Shown: positions 1-8,894, numbered from the stretch's first letter. The stretch is DNA of 64,000 bases from an uncultured Clostridia bacterium (GCA_947089135.1 CAMUJF010000005.1:62001-126000), one strand, 5' to 3'. A program made the numbers and translations. The notes: generated by a model from the sequence alone, not told the origin.

Positions 1-377
1 ACACCTGCAAGAACAAATTTTGGTTCGCGTTTTGTCGGCAGAAGCACAGGCATTACAGAAAATTTGTAACACCTAACCAATATATCCTCATTTTGAATAT
101 ATATCGCGCTTTCGGCAGGTACCGTCAAACCTTTTTCACTTAAAGCAACAGCGGTTTCATTTTTATCATTCACCGCAGGAGATTTATCCAGCAAAAGCAC
201 ATCAAGAGAAACGTCCAGCTTTTTGGCAAGGTCGATAAGCTTTTCCGTTTCGGGATAACCCGAACCCTGCTCCCATTTGGACACCGCCTGTCTCGACACA
301 CCCATTATCTCCGCAAGCTGTTCCTGCGAAAGATATTTTTCTTTCCTCAGTATTTTTAAATTTTCCGCAAAACTCAT
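1..377 (-). CDS. XRE-family HTH transcriptional regulator (3' end cut by window edge)
   Basis: The first 125 codons are visible; the C-terminus lies outside the window. Residues about 5-60 form a classic Cro/CI-type helix-turn-helix, with SQEQLAEIMGVSRQAVSKWE as the recognition core, followed by a conserved YPETEKLIDLAKKLDVSLD stretch. The ATG at 377 follows an AAAGGAAT ribosome site. The part after residue 70 has no recognised motif. Proteins of this class are cytoplasmic DNA-binding repressors, often autoregulated, and several GTAC half-sites sit just upstream. The DNA-binding role is clear from sequence; the target genes and the ligand are unknown. Confidence 0.85.
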   Translation of the reverse strand, partial: MSFAENLKILRKEKYLSQEQLAEIMGVSRQAVSKWEQGSGYPETEKLIDLAKKLDVSLDVLLLDKSPAVNDKNETAVALSEKGLTVPAESAIYIQNEDILVRCYKFSVMPVLLPTKREPKFVLAG

Positions 378-403
378 AACAATATTCCTTTCGTGTATGT
401 ATT

Positions 404-451
404 TTTGTACTACAGCCATTTCACGCCAAAAACGTACAAATGGTACAGTAC
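404..451. promoter_or_regulatory. GTAC half-site cluster upstream of the XRE regulator
   Basis: Four GTAC motifs occur at 407-410, 434-437, 443-446 and 448-451; the right-hand three form TTGTAC-TG-TACC-ATTT-GTAC when read on the minus strand. They lie 30-75 bp before the regulator's start codon. Dyad-symmetric half-sites in front of an XRE gene suggest an autoregulatory operator. This is inference only; no clear -35/-10 pair was found. Confidence 0.3.
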
Positions 452-508
452 AAGAATACATTAAAGTATTGCGATCATCAACCAACCTTGATTTGCTTTT
501 CGTCAACT

Positions 509-811
509 TTAAGTTGCAGTCTTGCTAAAATGGCTTATGTACTCCTCCACAAGCCTTTTTTGTTTTTTAATACTGCCGCTGTCCCATTCGCCGAACTTGC
601 TTTCTATCCATTCACACGGGAACTCTTCGCAAAGTCCGCAGAATTTTACGCCGTGCCTTTCGCAGCATTTGAAAATTTCGCAGCCATTTTCCCACATTGA
701 AACGCAAATACCGCCGTTTGCAAGACACCCATTGCATTCTTTGTTAATAAAATGTCCGCAGTCGGAGCAATCACCTCCGCATGGGGTTATTTTTGAAAAG
801 TCGATACTCAT
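509..811 (-). CDS. Cys-rich small protein, DUF3795-like
   Basis: A 100-residue cytoplasmic protein with 13 cysteines in CxxxCxxC-like spacings: TPCGGDCSDC near the N-terminus, then CNGC, CVSM, CEIFKCC and CGLCEEFPCEWI. This pattern matches the DUF3795 family, whose members are presumed to bind zinc or an iron-sulfur cluster and have no defined function. The length is typical of the family. Start ATG at 811. It shares its strand with the neighbouring XRE and hydrolase genes, but the gaps are large enough for separate transcription. Family assignment is by motif memory; a metal-binding role is inferred. Confidence 0.7.
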   Translation of the reverse strand: MSIDFSKITPCGGDCSDCGHFINKECNGCLANGGICVSMWENGCEIFKCCERHGVKFCGLCEEFPCEWIESKFGEWDSGSIKKQKRLVEEYISHFSKTAT

Positions 812-877
812 CTTACGATCTCCTTAAATCAAAATATTGATAATGATTTGGCTTGAACCGCGCTATATTAACGACTA

Positions 878-1774
878 TCAAATGCTGTCTACAAATTCAG
901 TTATTAATTGCGTATATTTTTGCGGAAATTCTACCCATGACAAATGAGCACTTTTTTCAAGCATAACAAATTTACCATTTTCAGAATTTTTACAAAACCA
1001 TTCCTGCTGATCCTTTCCGCACGTCATATCATACTCTCCGACTATAAGCAAGGAGGGCTTTTTGATTTCCGATAACCGACACAGATAATCACAGTAGTAA
1101 TCTCCTTTTGCCAGTAACATTTTTGTAAAATTTATATATTTATACCAATCCTCTTCGGGAACGTCAACCTGAGGAATAAAATCTGTCATATATTTCTCAT
1201 AAACGGCTCTGTCTATAACATGACAAAATTTTTGAAGCTGCTCGTCCATTTCCAAACTCATAGCTTTATCAAACGCTTCTTTCGGCGTAATTGAGTCACT
1301 TAAAATTTCTCTGCATACTTTAACCTTTTCGTCAATGCCGTTTGCTTCGTAAAATGGCAGCGTAGCAGAAGCAATTGTCTTTGATGTTAAAAGTACGTTC
1401 CACATTGGACAATCATAGATAACAGCATCAGTAGCATCAGGATACATATACGCATATTGGCACGCCAGCATTCCTCCGTATGAATGCCCAAGAGGTATCC
1501 AAGAATTTATATCGAGAGCAATTCTCATTTTCTCAATTAATTCAGCTTGATCACGTACACCAAACGCCTCATTTTCAGCCAATGCGTCAGACCTGAAAAC
1601 CCCATACTGATCAAAGCTTATGACGTGATATTTTTCCCCAAAAACCTTTGCCTGATAAGTATATGAAAGGCAGCTTTCTCCAGGCCCTCCATGAAAATAA
1701 ACAATTGTTTTATTTCTTTTACTGCCATATTCCTCATAATATACTTTTTTACCGTCCAAATTAACAAATGACAT
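878..1774 (-). CDS. alpha/beta hydrolase, proline iminopeptidase-like
   Basis: A 298-residue alpha/beta hydrolase. HGGPG at about residues 28-32 is the oxyanion-hole signature of proline iminopeptidases (family S33). GHSYGG places the nucleophilic serine at about residue 98. An acidic residue in GEYDMTCGKD and a histidine in SAHLSW near the C-terminus complete the triad. There is no signal peptide, so it is cytoplasmic. S33 enzymes release N-terminal proline from peptides, but the fold also covers esterases, so the substrate is unproven. It lies alone between two unrelated genes with an AGGAGG-like site before the ATG. Confidence 0.8.
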   Translation of the reverse strand: MSFVNLDGKKVYYEEYGSKRNKTIVYFHGGPGESCLSYTYQAKVFGEKYHVISFDQYGVFRSDALAENEAFGVRDQAELIEKMRIALDINSWIPLGHSYGGMLACQYAYMYPDATDAVIYDCPMWNVLLTSKTIASATLPFYEANGIDEKVKVCREILSDSITPKEAFDKAMSLEMDEQLQKFCHVIDRAVYEKYMTDFIPQVDVPEEDWYKYINFTKMLLAKGDYYCDYLCRLSEIKKPSLLIVGEYDMTCGKDQQEWFCKNSENGKFVMLEKSAHLSWVEFPQKYTQLITEFVDSI

Positions 1775-1833
1775 AAAAACCTCCTGTTGATTTTGACAAT
1801 ATAATAATGAATTTCTTGTTTATATACCTTTTG

Positions 1834-2460
1834 TCATCTCAATATTTTAAAAAAAATCCCAATAACATCCGAAATCCTGTCAACGGTATAATCAGGCTTG
1901 AACCGCGCTATATCGGCGTTCCCCTTGCCGAACCAGCCTTGACGTACCCATACCGTGTACATTCCCATTTCGGCGGCAGGAGCAATATCGTTGTCAAGTC
2001 TGTCCCCCACCATACAAGATTCTGCCGCCGTACAGCCCGCCCTTTGAAGCGCAAGCTCAAAAATACGCTTATCGGGTTTTGCTACTCCCTCCTCTGCGGA
2101 AGAAACTATAATATCAAAATAATCTCTTATTCCAAATTGCACCAGACGTTCCTCCGTACCCGCGCTTTGATTTGCAATTATTCCCAGCTTATATCTGCCG
2201 TGCAGTGACTGCAAAACATCAAGCGATTCGGGGTACAGCTTTTCCAGTTCTTTAGGCCACCTTACTTTTTCAAGTCCGAACTTTTTTACGGTATCCTTGT
2301 ACGGCAGCATATTGACAGAAGCAACGTACTCCATTTGCCTGTAAAATTCTTCTTTGGAGGGCGCACCCGCCTGTTTCAGTGTTTCCGTCGCACGGAATTC
2401 TATACAGTCGGTTTCGTCTATAAGCGTTGAACCCAAATCAAAAAATATCCATCTCGTCAT
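1834..2460 (-). CDS. HAD-superfamily hydrolase with DLGST motif I
   Basis: A 208-residue HAD protein. The open frame extends upstream, but ATG 2460 (MTRWIFFDLGSTL) is preferred because AGGGTGA precedes it and motif I then lies at the N-terminus. Motif I reads DLGST, so the second Asp of the usual DxD(G)T is a glycine. Motif II is IIANQS, a conserved lysine is in VAKPDKRIF, and motif III is VGDRLDNDI. The cap resembles that of phosphoglycolate-phosphatase/YjjG-type proteins. Loss of the general-acid Asp is shared by a known subgroup of HAD proteins and may lower phosphatase activity. The substrate is unknown. Confidence 0.75.
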   Translation of the reverse strand: MTRWIFFDLGSTLIDETDCIEFRATETLKQAGAPSKEEFYRQMEYVASVNMLPYKDTVKKFGLEKVRWPKELEKLYPESLDVLQSLHGRYKLGIIANQSAGTEERLVQFGIRDYFDIIVSSAEEGVAKPDKRIFELALQRAGCTAAESCMVGDRLDNDIAPAAEMGMYTVWVRQGWFGKGNADIARFKPDYTVDRISDVIGIFFKILR

Positions 2461-2516
2461 TAACTTTTCACCCTTTTTGCACAAAAAATCTTCAATAAGT
2501 GATAAAGAACGCAAAA

Positions 2517-3262
2517 TTATAATAAATATTTCTCAATGTATTGGGCAACGCCGTCAGTATCATTGCTTTCCGTTATAAAATCTGATGCGGCAAGAACCTC
2601 GTCAACAGCATTGGAAACAGCAACGCCCATACCGCAGTTCTTTATCAGCTCTATATCGTCATAATCATCTCCGAAATATACTGTATCGCTCTGCTTAACT
2701 CCTATAGCTTTCAGCATAGCCTTGATACCGTTCCATTTGGTTGAAGCGGTACTCATTATCTGTATCAATTTACCGTCTGCCGCCGTCATGTAAGTATCTG
2801 CAGTCAAAGCCCTTTTCACTTCCTAGTATATATTATTTGACTTACTGCTGAGAATTATTTTAAATATAACGCTTTCCGTAGGTAAAGCAGGAAATCCGTC
2901 AAAAACAGTACTGTCCCACCCCGGAATCGTAACATTTGAAAAAACGCCGTTTCCCGTTTCTATTGACAAAACCAAATCAGGTATCGTAATTACCTTTTTC
3001 AAAATGCTTTCCGCAGAGGTCGGCGTAATACCGTTTTCAATTATACCATTCGGTAAAATGATCCTTGCGCCGTTTAATGTAGTTATAGCATCAAAATCAA
3101 TTCGATTATGGTAGTTTAAAACACGTCTTTCCGTACGGGCGGTTGCTGCCATAAGAAGGATTCCCTTGTCATGACATTTTTTAGGACAGCATATGTATAT
3201 TCCGACACCGTCTTATCCGTGCGAAGCAAGGTTCTGTCCAAATCGGTTATAATTGCTTTCAT
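2517..3262 (-). pseudogene. inactivated Cof-type HAD phosphatase (frameshift plus internal TAG)
   Basis: Three adjacent open pieces together make one Cof-family protein. The N-terminal piece starts at ATG 3262 after AGAAAGGA and carries motif I TDLDRTLL. Its frame is lost at an A6 run (3177-3182); one extra A restores KKCHDKGILLMAATAR and the rest of the protein. The middle piece then meets an in-frame TAG at 2823-2825, and the C-terminal part continues in the same frame with motif III YFGDDYDDIEL to a stop at 2517. A CAG-to-TAG change would explain the nonsense codon. Two independent lesions make a decayed gene more likely than recoding. Confidence 0.85.
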
Positions 3263-3518
3263 ATTGATTTTATCCTTTCTACAGAAAAACTGCGACAGCC
3301 GCCCAAGATACCCACTTGGACGGCATTGTCTACCAAAATAGAAATCAAATCCAACAATAATAAATTCAATGAAAAACATCAAACCGCTCAAATTTATGCC
3401 TAATTGCTGTTTCAATTGTTTTCCTTTGCATTTAAATGTTTAAGAAACTCGGAATTTTTGAAAATTATGACAATATCGGCCAAAACAAAATAAACCCTAA
3501 TGCCGAGACATAAAAACA

Positions 3519-4601
3519 TTACTTATTTATTTTTTTAAGTCCGTTTTTCAAAATATTTGTTATTTCATCGGTGACATCAGCAAACTTGAGTAACGTTGAC
3601 GTAATCTTTGCCCGTTTTTCCTTATTTTGCAATACCTCAAGGGTCACGTTGAATCCGCCGCCAAGCGATTCTAAATTTTCAGTTACATAGCCATACTTAT
3701 GAATACACTCAGCAAACTCATCGACTGCCTCACACTGTGCGTTCCATAAAAGTTGCGTGATCCTATATTGACGGCTCACATCCTCAAGAAAAGTCATATC
3801 GGGGTTCAATTCTTGTGCCTTATTTAAGAATCCATAACAGCAGCTGCCGTTTGTTGCAAGTACACAGACAAAATTCTGATACATACCCCAAATTTCAAAT
3901 TCATCGGGACTAATATTATCAAAGATTCCTCTGTCAATATCATCAGCCCATTTACGAAAAGCTGCCGCGCCTAAACAGTACTTATCGTTATTAACAGATA
4001 ACAACTCCGGCAAAGCAAATATTGCATCGCGGTATATTTTGGCAAGCGGTACGTCCTCCTTCTTTTCACCTGCAAATATAAATCCTACAGCGTCCGGTAT
4101 ACCGCTCTCCATAGCTTTGTCGCAAGAAATACGCTTTGGCGTATCACTGTTTCCCGATACATAAAGAAGTGTTTTTCCGCAATCCTCATAACCAATGTAC
4201 ACACTCTCTGGCATTTCGCCTGTACCAAGAGTAATTACAGGTATTCCTTTATCAATGTAAAGCATAAGCTTTTGAAGATATATTTCTTTATTTTTGCTTA
4301 CATCCCTGTTTAACAAAACCTCGGCAAAATAACCGCATTTGGCAAATATATCTTCAAAGTATTTTTTGTCGCCATATACGCAGTGATACGCGCTTACAGC
4401 GTCATAAGGAAAGTTAAATTTATAGTGCTGTGTAAATAAGTCACCCGTTATTCCGGCAAAAAACCAATAATCGTAATCAGGCTCTCCCAAACATTCCATT
4501 AGATAGCTTGCACAGCCGTTAAACCAGTAGTTTTCACCGTATTCATCGGTAACAAGACGATGAATAATAGAAATTAAATTGCTGTTTCGTTTTTTGTTCA
4601 T
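3519..4601 (-). CDS. conserved hypothetical protein, possibly BtrH/C39-like N-terminal domain
   Basis: A 360-residue soluble protein; the ATG at 4601 is chosen over an upstream in-frame ATG at 4634 that overlaps the preceding gene. The N-terminal third has YWFNGCASYLMECLG then DYDYWFFAGITGD, which recalls the papain-like/BtrH_N type of cysteine acyltransferase or peptidase with a Cys near the N-terminus. Later it has GIPVITLGTGEMPESVYIGYE, like the Val-Ile-tract of that fold. The C-terminal half is helical with no known motif. The function is not recognised; the fold suggestion is tentative. Confidence 0.55.
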   Translation of the reverse strand: MNKKRNSNLISIIHRLVTDEYGENYWFNGCASYLMECLGEPDYDYWFFAGITGDLFTQHYKFNFPYDAVSAYHCVYGDKKYFEDIFAKCGYFAEVLLNRDVSKNKEIYLQKLMLYIDKGIPVITLGTGEMPESVYIGYEDCGKTLLYVSGNSDTPKRISCDKAMESGIPDAVGFIFAGEKKEDVPLAKIYRDAIFALPELLSVNNDKYCLGAAAFRKWADDIDRGIFDNISPDEFEIWGMYQNFVCVLATNGSCCYGFLNKAQELNPDMTFLEDVSRQYRITQLLWNAQCEAVDEFAECIHKYGYVTENLESLGGGFNVTLEVLQNKEKRAKITSTLLKFADVTDEITNILKNGLKKINK

Positions 4602-4608
4602 AATAAAT

Positions 4609-4797
4609 TCACTTTTCCCTTTTAAACGGCGCAATAAACAGAACCGCCATTGCCAAAATATAAACCGCGTAAATTGTATACGTTACAGCATTGCTCCAAG
4701 GAAAGCTTGCAGTTGGGTGCGTAAGCGCAAACGCCAAAAAGGCTATTGCTAAAACAAGCATTACTGTGGCAATCATTCTCGATAACTTTTTAGACAT
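4609..4797 (-). CDS. small two-helix membrane protein, unknown function
   Basis: A 62-residue protein with two hydrophobic segments (about residues 8-26 and 38-56) separated by a short polar HPTASFPWSN loop, and ending in a basic FKREK tail. It lies between the transketolase C-subunit gene and the BtrH-like gene, so it may be at the tail of the transketolase transcript or in a small operon with the gene at 3519. The start ATG at 4797 has a weak ribosome site. No family was recognised. Confidence 0.55.
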   Translation of the reverse strand: MSKKLSRMIATVMLVLAIAFLAFALTHPTASFPWSNAVTYTIYAVYILAMAVLFIAPFKREK

Positions 4798-4815
4798 ATA
4801 AATACCTTACAAAAT

Positions 4816-5766
4816 TTACTTTTTCAAAGTAAGCGCATACTTCGCCTTTTCAACAATATTTTCCGCGGAAAGTCCGAACTCTTTAAGCAGATCGACTGCG
4901 GGTCCGGAATGTCCGAAAACGTCGTTTACCCCGACCTTTACAACGGGAACGGGACAACATTCCGTAACTGCGTCCGCAACAGCCGAACCAAGTCCGCCGA
5001 TAATGCTGTGTTCCTCCGCAGTAACGATAACGCCCGTTTCATTAGCCGCCCTGCAGATGAGTTCCTTGTCAAGAGGCTTGATAGTGTGGATATTAACAAC
5101 TCTTGCGGAAATTCCCTCTTTTTCAAGAGTATCGGCCGCTGTAAGAGCCTCGTTTACCATAAGTCCCGTTGCAACGATAGTCACGTCCTTGCCGTCCTTG
5201 AGCTGAACGCCCTTGCCCACCTCAAATTTGTAGGTGTCCTTATCGTTGAAAACGGGCACGGCAAGACGTCCGAAACGAAGATATACGGGACCGTCAATAT
5301 TAATAGCCGCTTCAACAGCTGCCTTTGCCTCAACGTCATCGGCAGGATTGATTATCGTCATTCCGGGGATAGTCCTCATAAGAGCAATATCCTCGTTACA
5401 TTGGTGAGTTGCGCCGTCCTCGCCCACGGAAATTCCCGCGTGAGTCGCGCCTATCTTAACGTTTATATGTGGGTATCCAATAGAATTTCTCACTATCTCA
5501 TAAGCTCTGCCAGCCGCAAACATCGCAAAGGAACTTGCAAAAACCTTTTTACCGGTTGCCGCAAGTCCTGCCGCAACGCCCATCATGTTCGCCTCGGCAA
5601 TTCCACAGTCGATAAACCTTTCGGGACACTTTTTCTTGAAAATTCCCGTCTTTGTAGCTGCCGCCAGATCGGCGTCCAAAACCACCAGATCCTCATATTT
5701 ATCGGAAAGCTCCGCCAAAGCCTCGCCGTAGCTTTCTCTCGTAGCCTTTTTAATTACATCTGCCAT
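4816..5766 (-). CDS. transketolase, C-terminal subunit
   Basis: The second half of a split transketolase, about 316 residues. It has the pyrimidine-binding domain (CGIAEANMMGVAAGLA, about 55-70) and a C-terminal domain with SIIGGLGSAVADAV. Together with the N-terminal subunit encoded just upstream, it uses thiamine diphosphate to move two-carbon units between sugar phosphates in the non-oxidative pentose phosphate pathway. The ATG at 5766 is preferred to the GTG at 5775, since AAGGGAG would be too close to the latter. The pair is separated by 17 bp and must be co-transcribed. Two-gene transketolases are common in Clostridia. Confidence 0.93.
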   Translation of the reverse strand: MADVIKKATRESYGEALAELSDKYEDLVVLDADLAAATKTGIFKKKCPERFIDCGIAEANMMGVAAGLAATGKKVFASSFAMFAAGRAYEIVRNSIGYPHINVKIGATHAGISVGEDGATHQCNEDIALMRTIPGMTIINPADDVEAKAAVEAAINIDGPVYLRFGRLAVPVFNDKDTYKFEVGKGVQLKDGKDVTIVATGLMVNEALTAADTLEKEGISARVVNIHTIKPLDKELICRAANETGVIVTAEEHSIIGGLGSAVADAVTECCPVPVVKVGVNDVFGHSGPAVDLLKEFGLSAENIVEKAKYALTLKK

Positions 5767-5783
5767 TTTCAGCACTCCCTTTC

Positions 5784-6626
5784 TTACGCCTGTAAATTTT
5801 TAAGCTGCTCGTTAAGCTCGTTCATAGCCTGTTCATACTGCTCATTGTTCGGAGCAGAGCCGTGCCAGCCGACTTGATTTTCCATGTAGGAAACACCCTT
5901 GCCCTTTGTGCTTGTCTGAACGATAGCAACGGGCTTGCCGTTTATCTTTTCAGCCTCGTCAAATGCGCGCTCAATGTCATCGAAATCGTGAGCGTCCATT
6001 GTTATAACGTACCAACCGAAAGCCTCAAACTTGTCGGTGATTGGCATTGGGGAACAAACATCGGTAATTTTTCCGTCTATCTGCAAGCCGTTATTGTCAA
6101 TAATTGCCACAAGATTGTCAAGCTTGTTGTGAGCGGCAAACATTGCAGCCTCCCAAACCTGCCCCTCTTCTATCTCACCATCGCCGAGAATAGCGTAAAC
6201 CTTATATGAAGCGCATGAAAGCTTTCCTCCCAAAGCCATTCCGCAGGCCGCAGAAATTCCCTGACCGAGAGAACCCGTACTCATATCAACGCCGGGAGTA
6301 CCTTTCATATCGGGGTGTCCCTGAAGCATTGCACCGATGTGACGAAGCTTTTTAAGCTCATCCTCCGAAAAATATCCTCTTTGTGCAAGTACGGAATAAA
6401 GTGCGGGAGCGCAGTGTCCTTTTGAAAGGACTACCCTGTCTCTTTCAGGCATTTTGGGATTTTTAGGATCAACGTTCAGTTTTGCAAAATAAAGATATGT
6501 CAGAAGGTCACTTATTGAAAGCGAACCTCCCGGATGTCCCGATTTAGCATTATAAACGCCCTCGATTACCCCCTTCCTTACCTTACAGGCTGTTACTTCA
6601 AGCTGCTTTTTAATTGTTGCGTCCAT
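5784..6626 (-). CDS. transketolase, N-terminal subunit
   Basis: A 280-residue protein containing the diphosphate-binding half of transketolase: GHPGGS at about 30-35, KGHCAPALYS, GSLGQGISAACGMA, and the Mg/TPP motif GDGEIEEGQVWEA ending in NNGLQIDG. Length matches N-subunits of split enzymes rather than full 650-residue transketolases. It partners the product of the downstream gene. It follows a Cof-type HAD gene by 20 bp, at the distal end of the long lspA/ileS cluster. The assignment is firm from motifs; the physiological direction of flux is not visible. Confidence 0.93.
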   Translation of the reverse strand: MDATIKKQLEVTACKVRKGVIEGVYNAKSGHPGGSLSISDLLTYLYFAKLNVDPKNPKMPERDRVVLSKGHCAPALYSVLAQRGYFSEDELKKLRHIGAMLQGHPDMKGTPGVDMSTGSLGQGISAACGMALGGKLSCASYKVYAILGDGEIEEGQVWEAAMFAAHNKLDNLVAIIDNNGLQIDGKITDVCSPMPITDKFEAFGWYVITMDAHDFDDIERAFDEAEKINGKPVAIVQTSTKGKGVSYMENQVGWHGSAPNNEQYEQAMNELNEQLKNLQA

Positions 6627-6646
6627 ATTTTACCAATCCTTTCTAT

Positions 6647-7459
6647 TTATTTTAATTTATCCAAATAATCAATTGCTTCGGCAATAGCGCCTTCCTGACA
6701 GGTTGCCTTCGTAACATAATCAGCGGATTTTTTAACTATATCTTGAGCATTCTGAGGTGCGATAGCAATATCGGCAAATCCCAACATTTCAATATCATTG
6801 TTATAGTCCCCCGCCGCCACAACTGTAAAGGTACCCCACTTTTCAAGCTTGGAAAGCTTTTTCAGCGCAGAGCCTTTAGTACAGTCTTTTGGCAAACATT
6901 CAAACAGGAAATCTCCCGATATAACAAAGCTTGTTTTGTCCCAACCACTTGACGCTGCGTAGTCTGAAAGCTCATTAACTCTGCCCCCGCCAATTGAGTA
7001 CAGTACCTTGCACCAACCGTTTTTAGGAATTTCCTCCATACCTTTTACAGTATACGGTAAATGTGTCATACTCAAATGAAGTTGTTCCCACTCCGTCATA
7101 TTTACGGCAAAAATTCCGTCCGAAAGATTGACCTCCACGCCCATATCAGGAAATTTTTCCATAAGAGCCTTGGTGTACTCATAAGCCGCATCGTCAAGGG
7201 AAATCTCGTAAATAATTTCCTTTTTTCGAGTATCGTAAATAAGTCCGCCGTTGTTGAGAATAACGGGAGCGTCAGGCTTCAAAGACTCAAAAAACTGATC
7301 CGCCGCCTGTATGATTCTTCCTGTAGCAATAGTGAAGATACCGCCGTTTTGTCTGAAATACTCAATTGCATTAAGATCCTTTTCATTTATCACTTTATTG
7401 TGCGGAAGCAATGTTCCGTCCAAATCAGTTACAAAAACTGTATTTGAAAATTTTGGCAT
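6647..7459 (-). CDS. Cof-type HAD-IIB sugar-phosphatase-like hydrolase
   Basis: A 270-residue HAD-IIB protein with motif I VTDLDGTLL (Asp12 and Asp14), motif II IATGR, and motif III VVAAGDYNNDIEML near residue 215. The cap between motif II and III is of the Cof/YidA type. Such enzymes dephosphorylate small sugar or cofactor phosphates; the substrate cannot be read from sequence. ATG 7459 follows GAGGAAT. It sits between the pseudouridine synthase and the transketolase genes on one transcript. It is intact, unlike the related pseudogene at 2517-3262. Confidence 0.87.
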   Translation of the reverse strand: MPKFSNTVFVTDLDGTLLPHNKVINEKDLNAIEYFRQNGGIFTIATGRIIQAADQFFESLKPDAPVILNNGGLIYDTRKKEIIYEISLDDAAYEYTKALMEKFPDMGVEVNLSDGIFAVNMTEWEQLHLSMTHLPYTVKGMEEIPKNGWCKVLYSIGGGRVNELSDYAASSGWDKTSFVISGDFLFECLPKDCTKGSALKKLSKLEKWGTFTVVAAGDYNNDIEMLGFADIAIAPQNAQDIVKKSADYVTKATCQEGAIAEAIDYLDKLK

Positions 7460-7468
7460 AAATATTCC

Positions 7469-8377
7469 TCATTTTGATAGTTTGTTAATTACAAAATTAA
7501 AATAATCTGGTAATTCGCTGTCAAATTCATAGTATTTTCCGTCAATCGGGTGAACAAAACCTATCTTTTTTGCGTGAAGGCATTGACCTTCACAGTGTTT
7601 TGATGACTTTCCGTAAACATCATCGCCAAACACGGGATGTCCGATATACGCCATATGAACCCTTATTTGGTGAGTTCTGCCGGTAAAGAGCTTAAGCTTT
7701 ACATGACTGTAACTGCCATATTCATTCAGAACGGTGTACTCAGTTTTAGCTTCTTTTGAATTTTTCTCCGTAACACACATCTTTTTGCGGTCGACAATGT
7801 GTCTGCCTATTGGAGCATCAATTATTCCGGAAGGTTCCTTTAATCTTCCGCAGACAACCGCCTGATATTCGCGTGTAAAGGTATGTGCCTTTATTTGCTC
7901 TGCAAGTCCAACATGAGCCTTATCGTTCTTTGCAACAATAAGCAAACCGCTCGTATTCTTGTCGATTCTGTGAACAATTCCGGGACGGATAACTCCATTT
8001 ATTGAAGAAAGCTGTCCATTGCAGTGATACAACAGCGCGTTTACAAGTGTTCCGCTGTAATTTCCCGCAGCTGGGTGAACAACCATTCCCTTTGGTTTAT
8101 TTACAACAAGCAAGTGTTCGTCTTGATATACTATTTCAATAGGAATATTTTCCGGAATAACATCAAGCTCAATTGGTTCCGGAAAGTCGATTATTATTTC
8201 ATCGCCGCGCTTAACTGTGTAACTTTTAACAGCCTGCAAACCGTTTACAGTAATTTTTCCGTTGTCCAGCAGCTTTTGGAGCATAGAGCGAGAAGCTTCT
8301 ATGTTTTGACTGCACAACCACTTATCAATACGGACTCCCTCGTTTTCAGAGTCAGCAGTAAATGTCATTCTACTCAT
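7469..8377 (-). CDS. RluA/RluD-family 23S rRNA pseudouridine synthase
   Basis: A 302-residue protein: an N-terminal S4 RNA-binding domain (about 15-75), then the RluA catalytic domain with HRIDKNTSG, whose Asp139 is the expected nucleophile, and GRTHQIRVH later on. RluA/RluD-type enzymes convert uridines in 23S rRNA to pseudouridine; the exact site cannot be told here. ATG 8377 is favoured (AAAGGA eight bases upstream) over the TTG at 8380. The start overlaps the end of lspA by 8 bp, the usual lspA-rluD coupling in Firmicutes. Confidence 0.92.
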   Translation of the reverse strand: MSRMTFTADSENEGVRIDKWLCSQNIEASRSMLQKLLDNGKITVNGLQAVKSYTVKRGDEIIIDFPEPIELDVIPENIPIEIVYQDEHLLVVNKPKGMVVHPAAGNYSGTLVNALLYHCNGQLSSINGVIRPGIVHRIDKNTSGLLIVAKNDKAHVGLAEQIKAHTFTREYQAVVCGRLKEPSGIIDAPIGRHIVDRKKMCVTEKNSKEAKTEYTVLNEYGSYSHVKLKLFTGRTHQIRVHMAYIGHPVFGDDVYGKSSKHCEGQCLHAKKIGFVHPIDGKYYEFDSELPDYFNFVINKLSK

Positions 8378-8894
8378 CAATATGTTCCTTTATTCGTCTG
8401 ACTTCATGTCTGAACGCATCGTTTTTATCCGCAATTTTAGGTTCTACAAAGAAAACAAAGATCAATGCAAACACCGCTCCCAGAACAACGCATATATCTG
8501 CAAAATTGAATACTGCAAAGTTAAACAGCTTTACATCAAGATAATCTACTACATAACCCTGACGTATTCTGTCAATAAGGTTTCCAATACCACCGGACAT
8601 GATCATGACTGTACTCACAAGGAAAAACATATTTTTGTTTTTATACTTAATGACAAATATAAGCAATACAATAAGCATTATCAACGTAAATCCGGTAAGA
8701 AACCACCTTGCCCCGCTGAAGCTGCTGAATGCGGCTCCGGTGTTTTCGGTGTACCTTAAACCAAGTATCTCAAAATCCCCAAAACGTATAAATTCCATAA
8801 CCTTTACAGGCTTTAAGACATTGACAGCCCAGATTTTTATTGCCTGATCGGCGGCAACAAGAATTATTCCGAATATTACCAAAAAAATAACCAT
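8370..8894 (-). CDS. lspA: lipoprotein signal peptidase (signal peptidase II)
   Basis: A 174-residue integral membrane aspartyl protease with four hydrophobic helices. It removes signal peptides from prolipoproteins after lipid attachment. The family signatures are present: NTGAAFS (51-57), NLIDRIRQGYVVDYLD with catalytic Asp117, and FNFADICV with Asp133. The C-terminal tail after the last helix is charged and slightly longer than average. It is translationally coupled to the downstream rluD-like gene and follows ileS, an arrangement seen widely in bacteria. Confidence 0.96.
   Translation of the reverse strand: MVIFLVIFGIILVAADQAIKIWAVNVLKPVKVMEFIRFGDFEILGLRYTENTGAAFSSFSGARWFLTGFTLIMLIVLLIFVIKYKNKNMFFLVSTVMIMSGGIGNLIDRIRQGYVVDYLDVKLFNFAVFNFADICVVLGAVFALIFVFFVEPKIADKNDAFRHEVRRIKEHIDE

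Noticed and set aside
2817..2830. In-frame TAG as programmed recoding (pyrrolysine or read-through)
   Set aside because: The same gene also has a frameshift, no nearby recoding element was seen, and a simple CAG-to-TAG mutation explains it.
4909..5877. 322-codon open frame opposite the transketolase genes
   Set aside because: It is a complementary shadow of two well-supported genes; its translation has no family features and its codon use follows the opposite strand.
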